A stretch of 64,000 nucleotides of DNA from VAZQ01 sp963785745 (GCA_963785745.1 CAWAWR010000009.1:496001-560000); one strand, 5' to 3'; positions 27,704 through 36,787 are shown, counted from the first letter of the stretch. A program made the numbers and translations. The notes: a model not told the origin generated them from the letters alone.

Positions 27704-29003
27704 ATGGCAGAAAAATTCGTTGATGCCGCCCTCTCCGCGACTCCCGATCGCGCCTTCTTCTTTATTGAGGATCAATACGTCGTCTGGAATTACGCGCGGA
27801 CGCCGGCGCGTGTGGACGATGGCGTTCACCCGGTCAATTCGTATCCTCCTGGCTCGGCGGGAGGTATTCCGGCAGATCTGTTCGCTCCGCCGCCGCGGCG
27901 TGTAACCGCGGCGCTTCAAGGCAAACGTAAGTACGCAGGTGCGTCCTATTTCTTCGGAGGTCCCAAGTACTCCCGATTCAACGAGGCCCCTGGCACGTTC
28001 GTCGGCGCGCGAGATACCGCATCGACATGGAAGCTTCCTGCTGGAGCTGCAACGCCGGATGGCTGCTTCAATGGCGGAAAGAACCGCAAGGATTTCTGCT
28101 ATTTCTTCAACGGACCGCGGTACTGGCGTTACGTGTGGAACAGTGACGCCGTCAGTCCGGGATATCCGAAGGCGATCGCAACGTTGGTCAACATGCCATC
28201 CGAAATGCATGGCGGCATCGATGCCGCCGTGGATGGTCCCGGGGCCGCTACCAGCGAAAACTTCGACGCTAGCTTCCTCTTCAAGGACGACAAATACGTC
28301 CGCTTCGACTGGAAGAACGACGGCGAAGGAGAGCCTCGAGCACAATTTGTCCGCGACATCAAAGAGGCCTGGCCGGGCCTCGCCGAGCTTCTGGCGGCGG
28401 CGCGTGCGAAATCAGAGGCACTCACCCACTTGGACCGGGCAACGCAGCTGACCGGGGCCAAGATCGCCGGTACGTTGGATGCGGCTCAACTCGCGTTCGT
28501 AAACAGCGTGATGACCACGCACTTCAAGTCCAGCAACAATGCGACTGCCGGGGCGGTTAACGCCGGCCTCTCGTCGATCGCAGGGATATTGCGACAGAGC
28601 GCCACCAAGTTTCGCTTTCGGACTTTGGACGAAGGAAGAGCGGATAGGGGTTTAGCACCAACTGCGCTTCCCGAGGGTGCCTACGGTGCGTTCGGGGGAC
28701 AGATCAGTTTCACGCCAACGATCCTCGGCAGGACTCCTGCCAATCGTGTCCTCGTCGTCATGCACGAATCCGTGCACGTCCTCGAATTCAGCGAGCGGAG
28801 CCGCCGCAAACCACAGTCCGGAGTGGTGGGTAAGTCCACCGTTACGCGCCGGGTTCGGGTTGCCGGCGACGATGACTTGGACCGCGGCTCCTCCCGCCCC
28901 ACCGTTCTATGACGTGCAGCCGACCGCCGCGGCGCTCCACAATCCATCGAGTTTCGCCGCCTATGCGCGTCACGTGGCGACAGGCAACGACATTCGAGTG
29001 TAA
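27704..29003 (+). CDS. Hemopexin-repeat protein with C-terminal HExxH metallopeptidase-like motif (one frameshift)
   Basis: No signal peptide is seen. Four hemopexin-like blades occupy about residues 15-220 (for example DFCYFFNGPRYWRYVW and DASFLFKDDKYVRFDW with GYPKAI and GIDAAV elements). A helical linker follows, then HESVH at 354-358. The frame breaks near 28788 where an extra A makes GATTC into GAATTC. Restored text reads HESVHVLDSASGAAANHSPEWW and ends YARHVATGNDIRV at 29003, about 432 residues. Domain order is the reverse of matrix metalloproteinases. Base composition is lower in G+C than in neighbours. It is flanked by the DUF3500 gene and a copy of that gene's 3' end, suggesting insertion or transfer. 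Confidence 0.75.
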
Positions 29004-29050
29004 CGGACCCTGGCCTTGTTGAGTGGCCGAGTCTATCGCGTCACGGGCAG

Positions 29051-29146
29051 GGCTGCGTGATCAAGCTCGGCTCGGTCGATCCGGCCGCGCAGCATATCCA
29101 CACGGTCTGCCAAGACCTCGGCAACGTGCTGGGGCGTGTTGGTTAA
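29051..29146 (+). pseudogene. Remnant: duplicated 3' end of the DUF3500 gene
   Basis: These 96 bases match 27322-27417 with about ten differences and no gaps, from CGTGATC to the stop codon (TAA here, TGA there). They encode VIKLGSVDPAAQHIHTV and then CQDLGNVLGRVG, the final residues of DUF3500. Nothing of the rest of that gene precedes it. The two copies bracket the hemopexin gene. Confidence 0.85.
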
Positions 29147-29154
29147 CTGCCGCG

Positions 29155-29278
29155 TCATGGCCGGCCTTGTGCCGGCCATCCACGTCTTGCTTTATTCTGC
29201 TAGAAGAAGGCGTGGATGCCCACGCAGGCAAGTCTATGCAGCCTGCGCAAGCGTGGCTGCGAGCGCGGGCATGACGGA
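29155..29278. repeat. Palindromic intergenic repeat, family B, copy 2
   Basis: It starts GTCATGGCCGGCCTTGTGCC, carries the CATCCACGTCTT/GGCGTGGATG arms and ends GCGGGCATGACGG, mirroring its start. It is longer than the copy at 21918-21994, with an extra internal GCAGGCAAG...GCCTGC hairpin. It abuts the moaB start region. Confidence 0.75.
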
Positions 29279-29287
29279 GTTCGTGGA

Positions 29288-29851
29288 ATGCCCGGTATCG
29301 ACGAAAGCAGACAATTCGTTCCGCTCAAGATCGCGGTGCTCACCGTGTCCGACACGCGTGAGATCGCCGACGACAAGTCGGGCGCGACGCTGAACGAGCG
29401 CATCAAGGCCGCCGGCCACACGCTGCATGAGCGCGCCATCGTGCCCGACGACGTCGAGGCGATCCGCGCGCGGGTGAGGGAATGGATCGCCGCGCCGTCG
29501 GTCGACGTTATCATCACCACCGGCGGCACCGGCTTCACCGGCCGCGACGTCACGCCGGAGGCGGTCGAGCCGCTGTTCGAGAAGAAGATGGAAGGCTTCG
29601 CGACGCTGTTTCTGATGGTGAGCCACGCCAAGATCGGCACCTCGGCGATCCAGACCCGCGCCACCGCCGGCGTCGCCGGCGCGACCTACATCTTCTGCCT
29701 GCCGGGCTCGCCCGGCGCCTGCCGCGACGCCTGGGACGAGATCCTGGTGCACCAGCTCGACTACCGCTACCGGCCGTGCAACTTCGTCGAGATCATGCCG
29801 CGGCTCGACGAGCACTTGCGCCGCGCCAAAGCCAAAGGCGCGACGGTCTAG
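29288..29851 (+). CDS. moaB: Molybdenum cofactor biosynthesis protein B (MoaB/MogA family)
   Basis: A 187-residue product. The start MPGIDESRQFVPLKIAVLTVSDTR matches the family. The substrate-binding motif TTGGTGFTGRDVTPEA is at about residues 78-93, and GSPGACRDAWDEIL is near the C-terminus. MoaB/MogA proteins adenylylate molybdopterin before molybdenum insertion; MoaB in some bacteria is inactive and its role is unsettled. The gene is followed convergently by a ModA-like binding protein, which may or may not be related to molybdate. Confidence 0.92.
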   Translation: MPGIDESRQFVPLKIAVLTVSDTREIADDKSGATLNERIKAAGHTLHERAIVPDDVEAIRARVREWIAAPSVDVIITTGGTGFTGRDVTPEAVEPLFEKKMEGFATLFLMVSHAKIGTSAIQTRATAGVAGATYIFCLPGSPGACRDAWDEILVHQLDYRYRPCNFVEIMPRLDEHLRRAKAKGATV

Positions 29852-29863
29852 CTACGCCGCAAA

Positions 29864-30613
29864 TCACGCCGGCGGCTCGAGTCCCTTCGCCTGCAAAACC
29901 TTCAGCGGTTCCGGCGAGGCGAGGAATTTCAGCAATGCCCGCGCCGCGTTGGGCTCCTTGGCGTTCGCGCCGATGGCGGCGGGAAACACCGTGAAATTCT
30001 GAATCTCCGCCGGCAGCCGCCCGGCGAGCTCGGCCTCCGGCACGATCGCCACTTCGCTCGCCTGCGTCAGTCCGATCTCGGTTGCGCCGGTGCCGGCCAT
30101 CGTGGCGCCCGAGCCATCCTTGAATTTCGCTTTCACCGCGGCGGTGAGCCCGAGCTTGTCGAACAGGCTCCAGAGATAAATGCCGGTCAGGCCACGTTCG
30201 TTGAAGCCGATCGATTTCGCGTTGACGATCGCGCGCTTGAACGCTTCGGTGGTGCTGAGATCGGGCTTCGGCGCGCCCTTGCGCACCGCGACGCCGAGAC
30301 CCGAGCGCGCGACGACGACGCGCGAGGCGGCGACGAGCTTGCCTTGCTTGATGAGCGCGTCGATCGCCGCATCGCCGATGATGGCGAGGTCGACCGCTTC
30401 GCCCTTCTCGATGCGGACCTTCAACGGATCGGTCGAGCCGAAGGCGATCTTGAGCCGGTGCTCGCTCGCCTTCTCGAACAGCGGAGCAAGTTCCGGAAAC
30501 GACGTCTTGAATGCGTTGGAAACCAGCACAGTGATCTCGGCGGCGGTCGCGGGACCGGCGCCCAGCGCGATCGCAAGTCCGACCGCCGCGGCGGCGAGTA
30601 CGTGCGTTGTCAT
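29864..30613 (-). CDS. ModA-like extracellular substrate-binding protein
   Basis: A 249-residue periplasmic protein. The ATG at 30613 follows GGGAGG by 8 bases and opens a signal peptide ending near ATAAEI. The mature N-terminus ITVLVSNAFKTSFPELAPLFE and the later STTEAFKRAIVNAKSIGF motif resemble molybdate-type binding proteins. It is a paralogue of 11701-12444. No permease or ATPase gene is near, so ligand and function are unknown. It shares a divergent promoter region with the NHL lyase gene. Confidence 0.86.
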   Translation of the reverse strand: MTTHVLAAAAVGLAIALGAGPATAAEITVLVSNAFKTSFPELAPLFEKASEHRLKIAFGSTDPLKVRIEKGEAVDLAIIGDAAIDALIKQGKLVAASRVVVARSGLGVAVRKGAPKPDLSTTEAFKRAIVNAKSIGFNERGLTGIYLWSLFDKLGLTAAVKAKFKDGSGATMAGTGATEIGLTQASEVAIVPEAELAGRLPAEIQNFTVFPAAIGANAKEPNAARALLKFLASPEPLKVLQAKGLEPPA

Positions 30614-30768
30614 CGTAAGTCCTCCCGCAGACACGTACCAGCGCTTGTGACGATGCCCGGCTCTCGTGCTGCCGGGCGAGGATAGCACGAAATCCTTCCG
30701 CTCCACCTCGACGACCGCCATCCGTCCGTGCGAACCTTTGCGCAACGAACAAAATTCGGGAGGAAACG

Positions 30769-31872
30769 ATGATACGCAAGTCGGCATGGCTCGCCGTTCT
30801 CACGGCATTGATCGCGGCGGCTGGTATGCAGGTGGCGCAAGTGAACGCGCAGACCCGCAACATGCCGGTGTTCGAGCTCGACCGCGCCTGGCCGAAGGTG
30901 CCGCCGCAGTGGCTGCTCGGCGACCCTTCCAGCATCGGCATCGACGCGCAGGACAACATCTGGGTGCTGCAGCGGCCGCGCACGCTCAAGCCCGAGCAGG
31001 CCAAGATGATGGCGCCGGCGATCCTGGTGTTCGACAATGCGGGGAATTTCATCAAGGCCTGGGGCGGCGACGGCGCCAGCTTCGAATGGCCGCAGCGCGA
31101 GCACGGCATCCACATCGATCACAAAGGCTTCGTCTGGGTCGGCGGCAACAATTGCGCCGCCCGCGCGCTGCCGGGCCTGAAGCAGGTCGGCGACGACCAG
31201 CTCGTCAAGTTCACCCAGGACGGCAAGCTGGTGCTGCAGATCGGCAAGGCCAGCGCCAGCACAGGCAATGCCGACACCGCGAACCTGCATCAACCCGCTG
31301 ACGTGTGGGTGCATCCGCCGACCAACGAGATCTTCGTCGCCGACGGCTACGGCAATCACCGCGTGATCGTGCTCGATGCCGACACCGGCAAGTTCAAGCG
31401 GATGTGGGGCGCGTTCGGCGCGAAGCCGGTCGACAAGGACGAGTGCCCGCCGCCGAGCCTCACCATGGTGCCGCCTGGCAAGGGTCCCGACCAGTTCAGC
31501 ATCGTGCACGCCATCCGCGTTTCCAGCGACGGGATCGTCTACGTCGCCGACCGCGAGAACCGGCGCGTGCAGACCTTCACGCTCGACGGCAAATACCTGA
31601 CGCAGCTGGTGCGCGAGAACGCGCCGTTCGCGCGCAATCTCGCTTTGTCGCACGACCCGCAACAGCAGCATCTCTATGTCGGCGGCGGCACCGACATCGT
31701 GGTGGTCGATCGCAAATCGATGGAGATCGTCGGATCGATCGAAGGCGGCGGACTGGTCGGCGGCGGCCACCAGATCGGCGTCGATTCCAAGGGCAACCTC
31801 TACGTGGCCGCCACCGGCCGCGGGCTGCAGAAGCTCAACTTCAAGGGCATGGCGCCGGCGGCGACGCGCTGA
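30769..31872 (+). CDS. NHL-repeat protein, peptidyl-alpha-hydroxyglycine alpha-amidating lyase-like
   Basis: A 367-residue exported beta-propeller with a signal peptide cleaving near VNAQT. NHL-type blades recur: GDPSSIGIDAQDNIWVLQRP, GIHIDHKGFVWVGGNN, HQPADVWVHPPTNEIFVADG, HAIRVSSDGIVYVADRENRR and QIGVDSKGNLYVAA. This is the plan of peptidylamidoglycolate lyase homologues, but bacterial members are rarely characterised and the true substrate is unknown. A ribosome site GGGAGGA precedes the ATG. The stop codon overlaps the start of a family A repeat. Confidence 0.85.
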   Translation: MIRKSAWLAVLTALIAAAGMQVAQVNAQTRNMPVFELDRAWPKVPPQWLLGDPSSIGIDAQDNIWVLQRPRTLKPEQAKMMAPAILVFDNAGNFIKAWGGDGASFEWPQREHGIHIDHKGFVWVGGNNCAARALPGLKQVGDDQLVKFTQDGKLVLQIGKASASTGNADTANLHQPADVWVHPPTNEIFVADGYGNHRVIVLDADTGKFKRMWGAFGAKPVDKDECPPPSLTMVPPGKGPDQFSIVHAIRVSSDGIVYVADRENRRVQTFTLDGKYLTQLVRENAPFARNLALSHDPQQQHLYVGGGTDIVVVDRKSMEIVGSIEGGGLVGGGHQIGVDSKGNLYVAATGRGLQKLNFKGMAPAATR

Positions 31873-31920
31873 GCATGATCCCGAAAAGTGGGAACCGGTT
31901 TTCGGATAGAGATCATGCTC
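31871..31920. repeat. Palindromic intergenic repeat, family A, copy 2
   Basis: A 50-bp element, GAGCATGATC...GATCATGCTC, with the shared core GTGGGAACCGGTTTTCGG. It is the best-formed of the three copies and lies between two same-strand genes. Confidence 0.88.
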
Positions 31921-31958
31921 AAAAAAACCGGTCAAACGAGAACGCCAGGGAGGTGACC

Positions 31959-33164
31959 ATGCCGACGCGCTGGCTTCTGGCATGTGCGATGGGAGCAGTC
32001 ATGGTGCTTACGACCAATGCGCCGACCGGCGCGCAGGTGCGATCGCTCGATGAAGTCAAGCAGGAAGTCTTGCGCCGCGCCGGCAAGATCAATCCGTTCA
32101 ACCATATCCGTCCGGACGATGCGAAGCGGATCGTGGCGTCACTGCAGAGCCTGGATCGCGATCACTGGGCGGAGGCCTGGTGCAAGGTTGGGCTCGACTA
32201 CGAAGCGCAGGGCGACGCCCGCGCCAAGCAGGGTGCGAGCGGCAAGGAGCTGGCCGACATCTACTTTCTTGCGTCCGACTATTGCCGCGTCGGGCGTTAT
32301 CCGGTCGCCAATTCACCGGGCAAACGAAAGGCCTATGTCGATTCCGTGCGCATGTACCGCAAGGCGGCGCAGCACTTCGAAAACCCGTTTGAGATCGTCG
32401 AGATCCCGTTCCAGGAAGGAAAGCTCACCGGCTATCTCTCGATCCCGAAGGGTGCGACGCGGCCGCCCGTCGTCATGCACTGGGGCGGCGTCGACGGCTG
32501 GAAGGAGGACCGTCAAATCCAGGTCGGCGTCCTGCACCGCGCCGGCTTGGCGTCATTGACTGTCGATATGCCGGGCACCGGCGAAAATCCGATCCTCTAT
32601 GGCAATCCGGCGGCGGTGAAAACCTATTCGGCGTGGATCGATCATCTCGCCGGACGCAGCGATGTCGACGGCAGCCGCATCGGCGTCTGGGGCGCGAGCT
32701 TCGGCGGCTATTGGGCGGCGCGGCTTGCTTACGTGGAAGCGAAGCGGCTCAAGGGTGCGGTCTTCCATGGCGGCAACGTTCACTACGGCTTCCAGCGCGA
32801 CTGGCTGGTGCCGGCCTTCACCACCGGCGGCGCGACCTATCTGTTCGGCGCGGCGAGCCTGCTCGAAGCCCGTTCGCAGGCGTTGGGCACGAAGACGATG
32901 GAGGAATTCCTCGACGCGGTGCCGAAGCTCTCGTTGAAGGAGCTGGGCCTGATCGACCAGCCATCGGCGCCGATCCTCGGCGTGAACGGCAAGCTCGACG
33001 ATCAGGCGCCGGTGCAGGACATCTACCTGTTGATGGAGCACGGCTCGCCCAAGGAGGCGCGCATCTATCCGCAGGGCCGCCACATGGGCCGCACGCCCGG
33101 TCAGCCCGAGGATGAGATCGTGACCATGATTGCCGGCTGGCTCAAGGACAAGCTGACGCGCTGA
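31959..33164 (+). CDS. Exported alpha/beta hydrolase, FrsA/DUF1100-like
   Basis: A 401-residue product. The ATG at 31959 follows AGGGAGGTGACC and opens a signal peptide (cleavage near TGAQV); the frame is open for 650 bases upstream but is only a shadow. An N-terminal helical cap (residues 30-140) precedes the hydrolase core. The nucleophile elbow is GVWGASFGGYWAAR, an acid candidate is in NGKLDDQAPVQD and the His in QGRHMGRTPG. It is probably a periplasmic esterase or peptidase-like enzyme with unknown substrate. It is convergent with the amidohydrolase, whose stop is 9 bases away. Confidence 0.82.
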   Translation: MPTRWLLACAMGAVMVLTTNAPTGAQVRSLDEVKQEVLRRAGKINPFNHIRPDDAKRIVASLQSLDRDHWAEAWCKVGLDYEAQGDARAKQGASGKELADIYFLASDYCRVGRYPVANSPGKRKAYVDSVRMYRKAAQHFENPFEIVEIPFQEGKLTGYLSIPKGATRPPVVMHWGGVDGWKEDRQIQVGVLHRAGLASLTVDMPGTGENPILYGNPAAVKTYSAWIDHLAGRSDVDGSRIGVWGASFGGYWAARLAYVEAKRLKGAVFHGGNVHYGFQRDWLVPAFTTGGATYLFGAASLLEARSQALGTKTMEEFLDAVPKLSLKELGLIDQPSAPILGVNGKLDDQAPVQDIYLLMEHGSPKEARIYPQGRHMGRTPGQPEDEIVTMIAGWLKDKLTR

Positions 33165-33173
33165 CGGGTGGTG

Positions 33174-34837
33174 TCATTTCGGCATGGCGTCGTGCACGAC
33201 CTTGCCGCCGACCATGGTGATGAGCGGCTTGATGTCCTTGATCTCGTCCGCCGGCACGGTGAGGTAGTCGCGGTCGAGCACCAGCAGGTCGGCATATTTG
33301 CCGCGCGCCAGCGAGCCGAGATTGGATTCCTGGAACAGGAAATAGGCGTTCGAGCGCGTGTGCGCGATCAATGCCTCCTCGCGGGTGACGGTCTGGCGGT
33401 TGACGTGGCGTCCGCCGATCATCTTGCCGGTCACCGCGAAGGCGAGCGTGTAGAACGGGTTGGACGGCGTCACTGCGGTGGCGTCGGAGCCGAGCCCCCA
33501 GTGGATGCCGGAGTCCTGCACGCGGCGGAACGGCGGCATGTCCCAGGCTTTGTCGCCGTGGATCTTGTGCATCAGCGCGCCCTGGATCAGCGGACGGCTG
33601 TGGAGCTGCGCCGACATGCCGAGCCGCTTCATGCGGTCGAGCTGCGCCTCGGTGATCTGATCGAGATGCGAGTAGACCCAGCGCAGGCCACGGATCGGGC
33701 GCGTCTTGTTCACGGCCTCGTACTGCTCGAGGAACGCGTCGATCGCCGTTTGCATTTCCACATGGGCGTTGAAGTGGATGCCCTGGCGCGCGAGCGCCTC
33801 GGCGAGCCGGCGCACCTGCGCCATGGCGGCCGGGTTCATCGGTCCGTCCGCGCGCATGGTGTTGGTGGTCGCGCCCGCATAGGTGCCTTCGCCCCAGCCG
33901 ATGTGATCGAAATAGTCGTTGCCGCGGAACGGCACGGTTTCCGGAATTTCCGCGAGCACGCGGTCCATCTGCTCCGGCGTCGCGGGCGCGCGGATGGTGA
34001 GCCAGAACACCCGCACGTTTAGCTCGTCGGCGTCGGCGAGGCGACGGTACGGCTCATAGTGCCGCGGGCTCATGCCGCGGCCGCCGAGGTCCGACCACGC
34101 GGTGATGCCGAGCGAGTTCAGGTACGACACATATTTGCGCGTGTTGGCGAACCAGGTCTCCTGGTCGGCGTGCGGCACCTTGGCGGCGACGAAGGCAACG
34201 CCGCCGGCGCCGCGCACGACGCCCGTCAGCTTGCCGGCGTCGTCCTTCTCGATCGTGCCGCCGGGCGGATTGGCGGTGCTTTCGTCGATTGCCGCCGCTT
34301 TCAGCGCCGCGCTGTTGAGGAAGCTGTGGTTATAGACCGATTGCAGCACCACCGGATTGTTCGGCGCGACGGTGTCGAGCTCGGCACGCGTGAAGTCCGC
34401 GCTCCTCGTCGGTGAACTGCTCTTCCGACCAGCCGCCGAGGACCGCGATCCATTCGCCGGGCTTGGCGGCGCGCACGCGTTCGGTCAGCAGCGCGATCGG
34501 CGCGCTTGCGCGTGGTCACGCCGTCGAAGCGCAGCTCGTTATGCTCGGCGGCGCGGATCCAGTGCGAATGATTGTCGATCAGGCCGGGAACGACGGTGCG
34601 GCCGGCAAGCTCGATGGTGCGCGTCTGCGGTCCCTTGAGCTTGCCGATCTCGGCATTGGTTCCGACCGCGACGATGCGCCGGTCGCGGATCGCCAGCGCC
34701 TCGGCGACGGTGAAGCGGTCGTCGACGGTGACGATCTTGCCGTTGACGAGGATCGTGTCGGCTACCGGCGTCTGCGCGGCCGCGGGCGTTGCGGCGGACA
34801 GCATCAAGGCAAGGGCAGGGACCAGGAACGCGCGCAT
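33174..34837 (-). CDS. YtcJ-like amidohydrolase (amidohydrolase_3), two frameshifts
   Basis: An exported metal-dependent amidohydrolase. It starts after GGGAGGATG with a signal peptide (cleavage near AAAQT). It has the composite-domain strand ILVNGKIVTVDDRF, the metal motif GLIDNHSHW, and C-terminal GSDATAVTPSNPF and GKYADLLVLDRDY. The frame breaks near 34500 (restored: RAIALLTERVRAAKPGEWIAV) and near 34400 (restored: DFTRAELDTVAPNNPVVLQ). Each is fixed by removing one base. Restored length is about 553 residues, normal for the group, whose members hydrolyse amides or ureas. The substrate is unknown. Confidence 0.87.
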
Positions 34838-34878
34838 CGGACATCCTCCCGCTTATTGTTGGGGCCGATGCTAGCGCG

Positions 34879-35454
34879 CTATGCCGCCTGCGTCATGCTG
34901 CAATCGAGCGTGGCGATCCGCCGGCGGCCGAGCCGGCGCAACAGATCCGTTTCAGCGTCGGCGGCATTGGCGCCGTATCCGCCCACACTCTGATAGAGCG
35001 GCTTCGCGATCAGCAGTCCTTGCGATGGCTTCGGTCGCGCGCCAAGGGCCGCGCCGATCAAGGCGAGCATCTCGGACGTCGTCGATCTGCCGCGCGCCGG
35101 CCGCGCGCGAAAGACGGCCGCCTGTTGCAGGTCGGACGAGAGTTCGCATTCGCGCACGAAGCGCTCCAGTTCCTCGGTCCAGTTCGAGCCGGGGATGCAG
35201 CCGGGCTGCACGAACCACAGCCAGTTGGCGCGCGCCGTCGCCGCCGCCCCGGCAAGCCGCGCCCCGCGTTCGCCCGGGATCACCAGGAAGCGGCAACCGG
35301 CGACGTCCGCCACCTTGGCGGTGCCATCCTTCGAGCCGGCATCGGCGACGATGACTTCGCGCAATACGCCGTCGAGCGCGCCGGGAACCAGCGCTGCCAG
35401 CGTGTGCGCCAACAGGCGCTCTGATTCGTGCGTGGGGATGACCACGCTGATCAT
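34879..35454 (-). CDS. Glycosyltransferase family 2 protein
   Basis: A 191-residue small GT2 with an N-terminal nucleotide-sugar fold starting MISVVIPTHESERLLAHTL. VIVADAGSKDGTAKVAD is the first Asp motif, and the GARLAGAAATARANWLWFVQPGC region takes the place of the usual DxD. It ends soon after, with PLYQSVGGYGANAADAETDLLRRLG resembling the GG-x-x-x-x-x-x-ED motif. The acceptor is unknown. It is divergent from the radical SAM gene, with a LexA box in the shared spacer. Confidence 0.8.
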   Translation of the reverse strand: MISVVIPTHESERLLAHTLAALVPGALDGVLREVIVADAGSKDGTAKVADVAGCRFLVIPGERGARLAGAAATARANWLWFVQPGCIPGSNWTEELERFVRECELSSDLQQAAVFRARPARGRSTTSEMLALIGAALGARPKPSQGLLIAKPLYQSVGGYGANAADAETDLLRRLGRRRIATLDCSMTQAA

Positions 35455-35551
35455 GGGAACCTCTCCCGTGCCGATCGAGTTTCCACCATATCCAGTGCCC
35501 GGTTGCCAGCCCGGCCACGAGATGCCGACCTTTCCAACAGGTGCAAAAGAT

Positions 35552-35566
35552 GTTCTTGTTTTGTTC
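35552..35566 (+). promoter_or_regulatory. Predicted LexA (SOS) box
   Basis: The 15 bases GTTCTTGTTTTGTTC match the alphaproteobacterial LexA operator GTTC-N7-GTTC exactly. The box lies 25 bp before the radical SAM gene and about 100 bp before the divergent GT2 gene. The position over a promoter suggests repression by LexA and DNA-damage induction of one or both genes. Confidence 0.7.
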
Positions 35567-35590
35567 ACATTTGGCTATTAGATCATCGCC

Positions 35591-36787
35591 ATGGCTCGCT
35601 CTTCGACAGCCCTGAAACGCCCGCCGGCGCACCATCTGCCCTCCTTGCCAGCGCCGGCGGGCGGCTTCAGCCGACGCGCCCCGGCGATCAATCTCGATCA
35701 GCCGGCCGATACCGCCGTGGCGGTCGACGCCGAGCGGCGGCGCGGGCGCGGCGCGCAGTCGAATGCCTCGGGCCGTTACGAGCCGGTCGCGCGGATCGCC
35801 TTCGACGACGGCTGGCAGGCGTTCGAAGAACTGCCGCCGTTCAAGACCACGGTGACGACCGACGCGACGCGCAAGATCATCACGCGCAACGACTCGCCGG
35901 ATATCTCCTTCGACCGCTCGATCAATCCCTATCGCGGCTGCGAGCACGGCTGCATCTACTGCTTCGCGCGCCCGACACACGCCTATCTCGGCCTGTCGCC
36001 CGGCCTCGACTTCGAATCGAAGCTGTTCATGAAGCCGGAGGCGGCGAAGCTCCTGGAGCGCGAGCTGTCCGATCCGAAATATTCGCCGCGCACGATCGCG
36101 ATCGGCACCAATACCGATCCGTATCAGCCGATCGAGAAGCAGTATCAGATCATGCGGCGGATTCTTGAAGTGTTAGATCACTTCGGCCATCCGGTCGGCA
36201 TCGTCACCAAGTCCGCGCTGGTGCTGCGCGACATCGACATCCTGTCGCGCATGGCGAAGCGCAACATCGCCAAGGTCGCGCTGTCGGTGACGACGCTCGA
36301 CCCGAAGCTCGCGCGGCTGATGGAGCCGCGCGCGTCGACCCCGGCGAAACGGCTCGAAGCCTTGCAGCAATTGTCCGAGGCCGGTGTGCCGACGTCGGTG
36401 ATGGTCGCGCCGGTCATTCCCGCCATCAACGATGCCGAGATCGAGCGCATCCTGGATTCCGCCGCCGCCGTCGGCGTGAAGGAAGCGGGCTACGTGTTGC
36501 TGCGTCTTCCGCTGGAAGTGCGCGACCTGTTCCGCGAATGGCTGATGGCGAATTTCCCCGACCGCTATCGCCATGTGTTCAAGCTCGTGCGCGACATGCG
36601 CGGCGGCAAGGATTACGACTCCAAGTGGGGCGAGCGGCAGACCGGCAACGGCCCGATGGCCTGGATGATCGGCCGCCGCTTCGAGGCCGCATGCGAGAAG
36701 CTCAACCTGAACCGGGCGCGAACCCGGCTCACGACCGAGCATTTTTCGCCGCCGAAACAGGACGTTGAGCAGTTGAGCTTGTTCTGA
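35591..36787 (+). CDS. PA0069-family radical SAM protein
   Basis: A 398-residue radical SAM enzyme. The 4Fe-4S motif C117-x3-C121-x2-C124 is in GCEHGCIYCFARPTHAYLG. Conserved family text includes IGTNTDPYQPIE, ILEVLDHFGHPVGIVTKSALVLRD and MVAPVIPAINDAEIERIL. The group belongs with COG1533 proteins, which also hold spore photoproduct lyase-like enzymes, but the reaction is unknown. A perfect LexA box lies 25 bases upstream, consistent with a DNA-damage role. The VOC gene follows after 19 bases. Confidence 0.92.
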   Translation: MARSSTALKRPPAHHLPSLPAPAGGFSRRAPAINLDQPADTAVAVDAERRRGRGAQSNASGRYEPVARIAFDDGWQAFEELPPFKTTVTTDATRKIITRNDSPDISFDRSINPYRGCEHGCIYCFARPTHAYLGLSPGLDFESKLFMKPEAAKLLERELSDPKYSPRTIAIGTNTDPYQPIEKQYQIMRRILEVLDHFGHPVGIVTKSALVLRDIDILSRMAKRNIAKVALSVTTLDPKLARLMEPRASTPAKRLEALQQLSEAGVPTSVMVAPVIPAINDAEIERILDSAAAVGVKEAGYVLLRLPLEVRDLFREWLMANFPDRYRHVFKLVRDMRGGKDYDSKWGERQTGNGPMAWMIGRRFEAACEKLNLNRARTRLTTEHFSPPKQDVEQLSLF

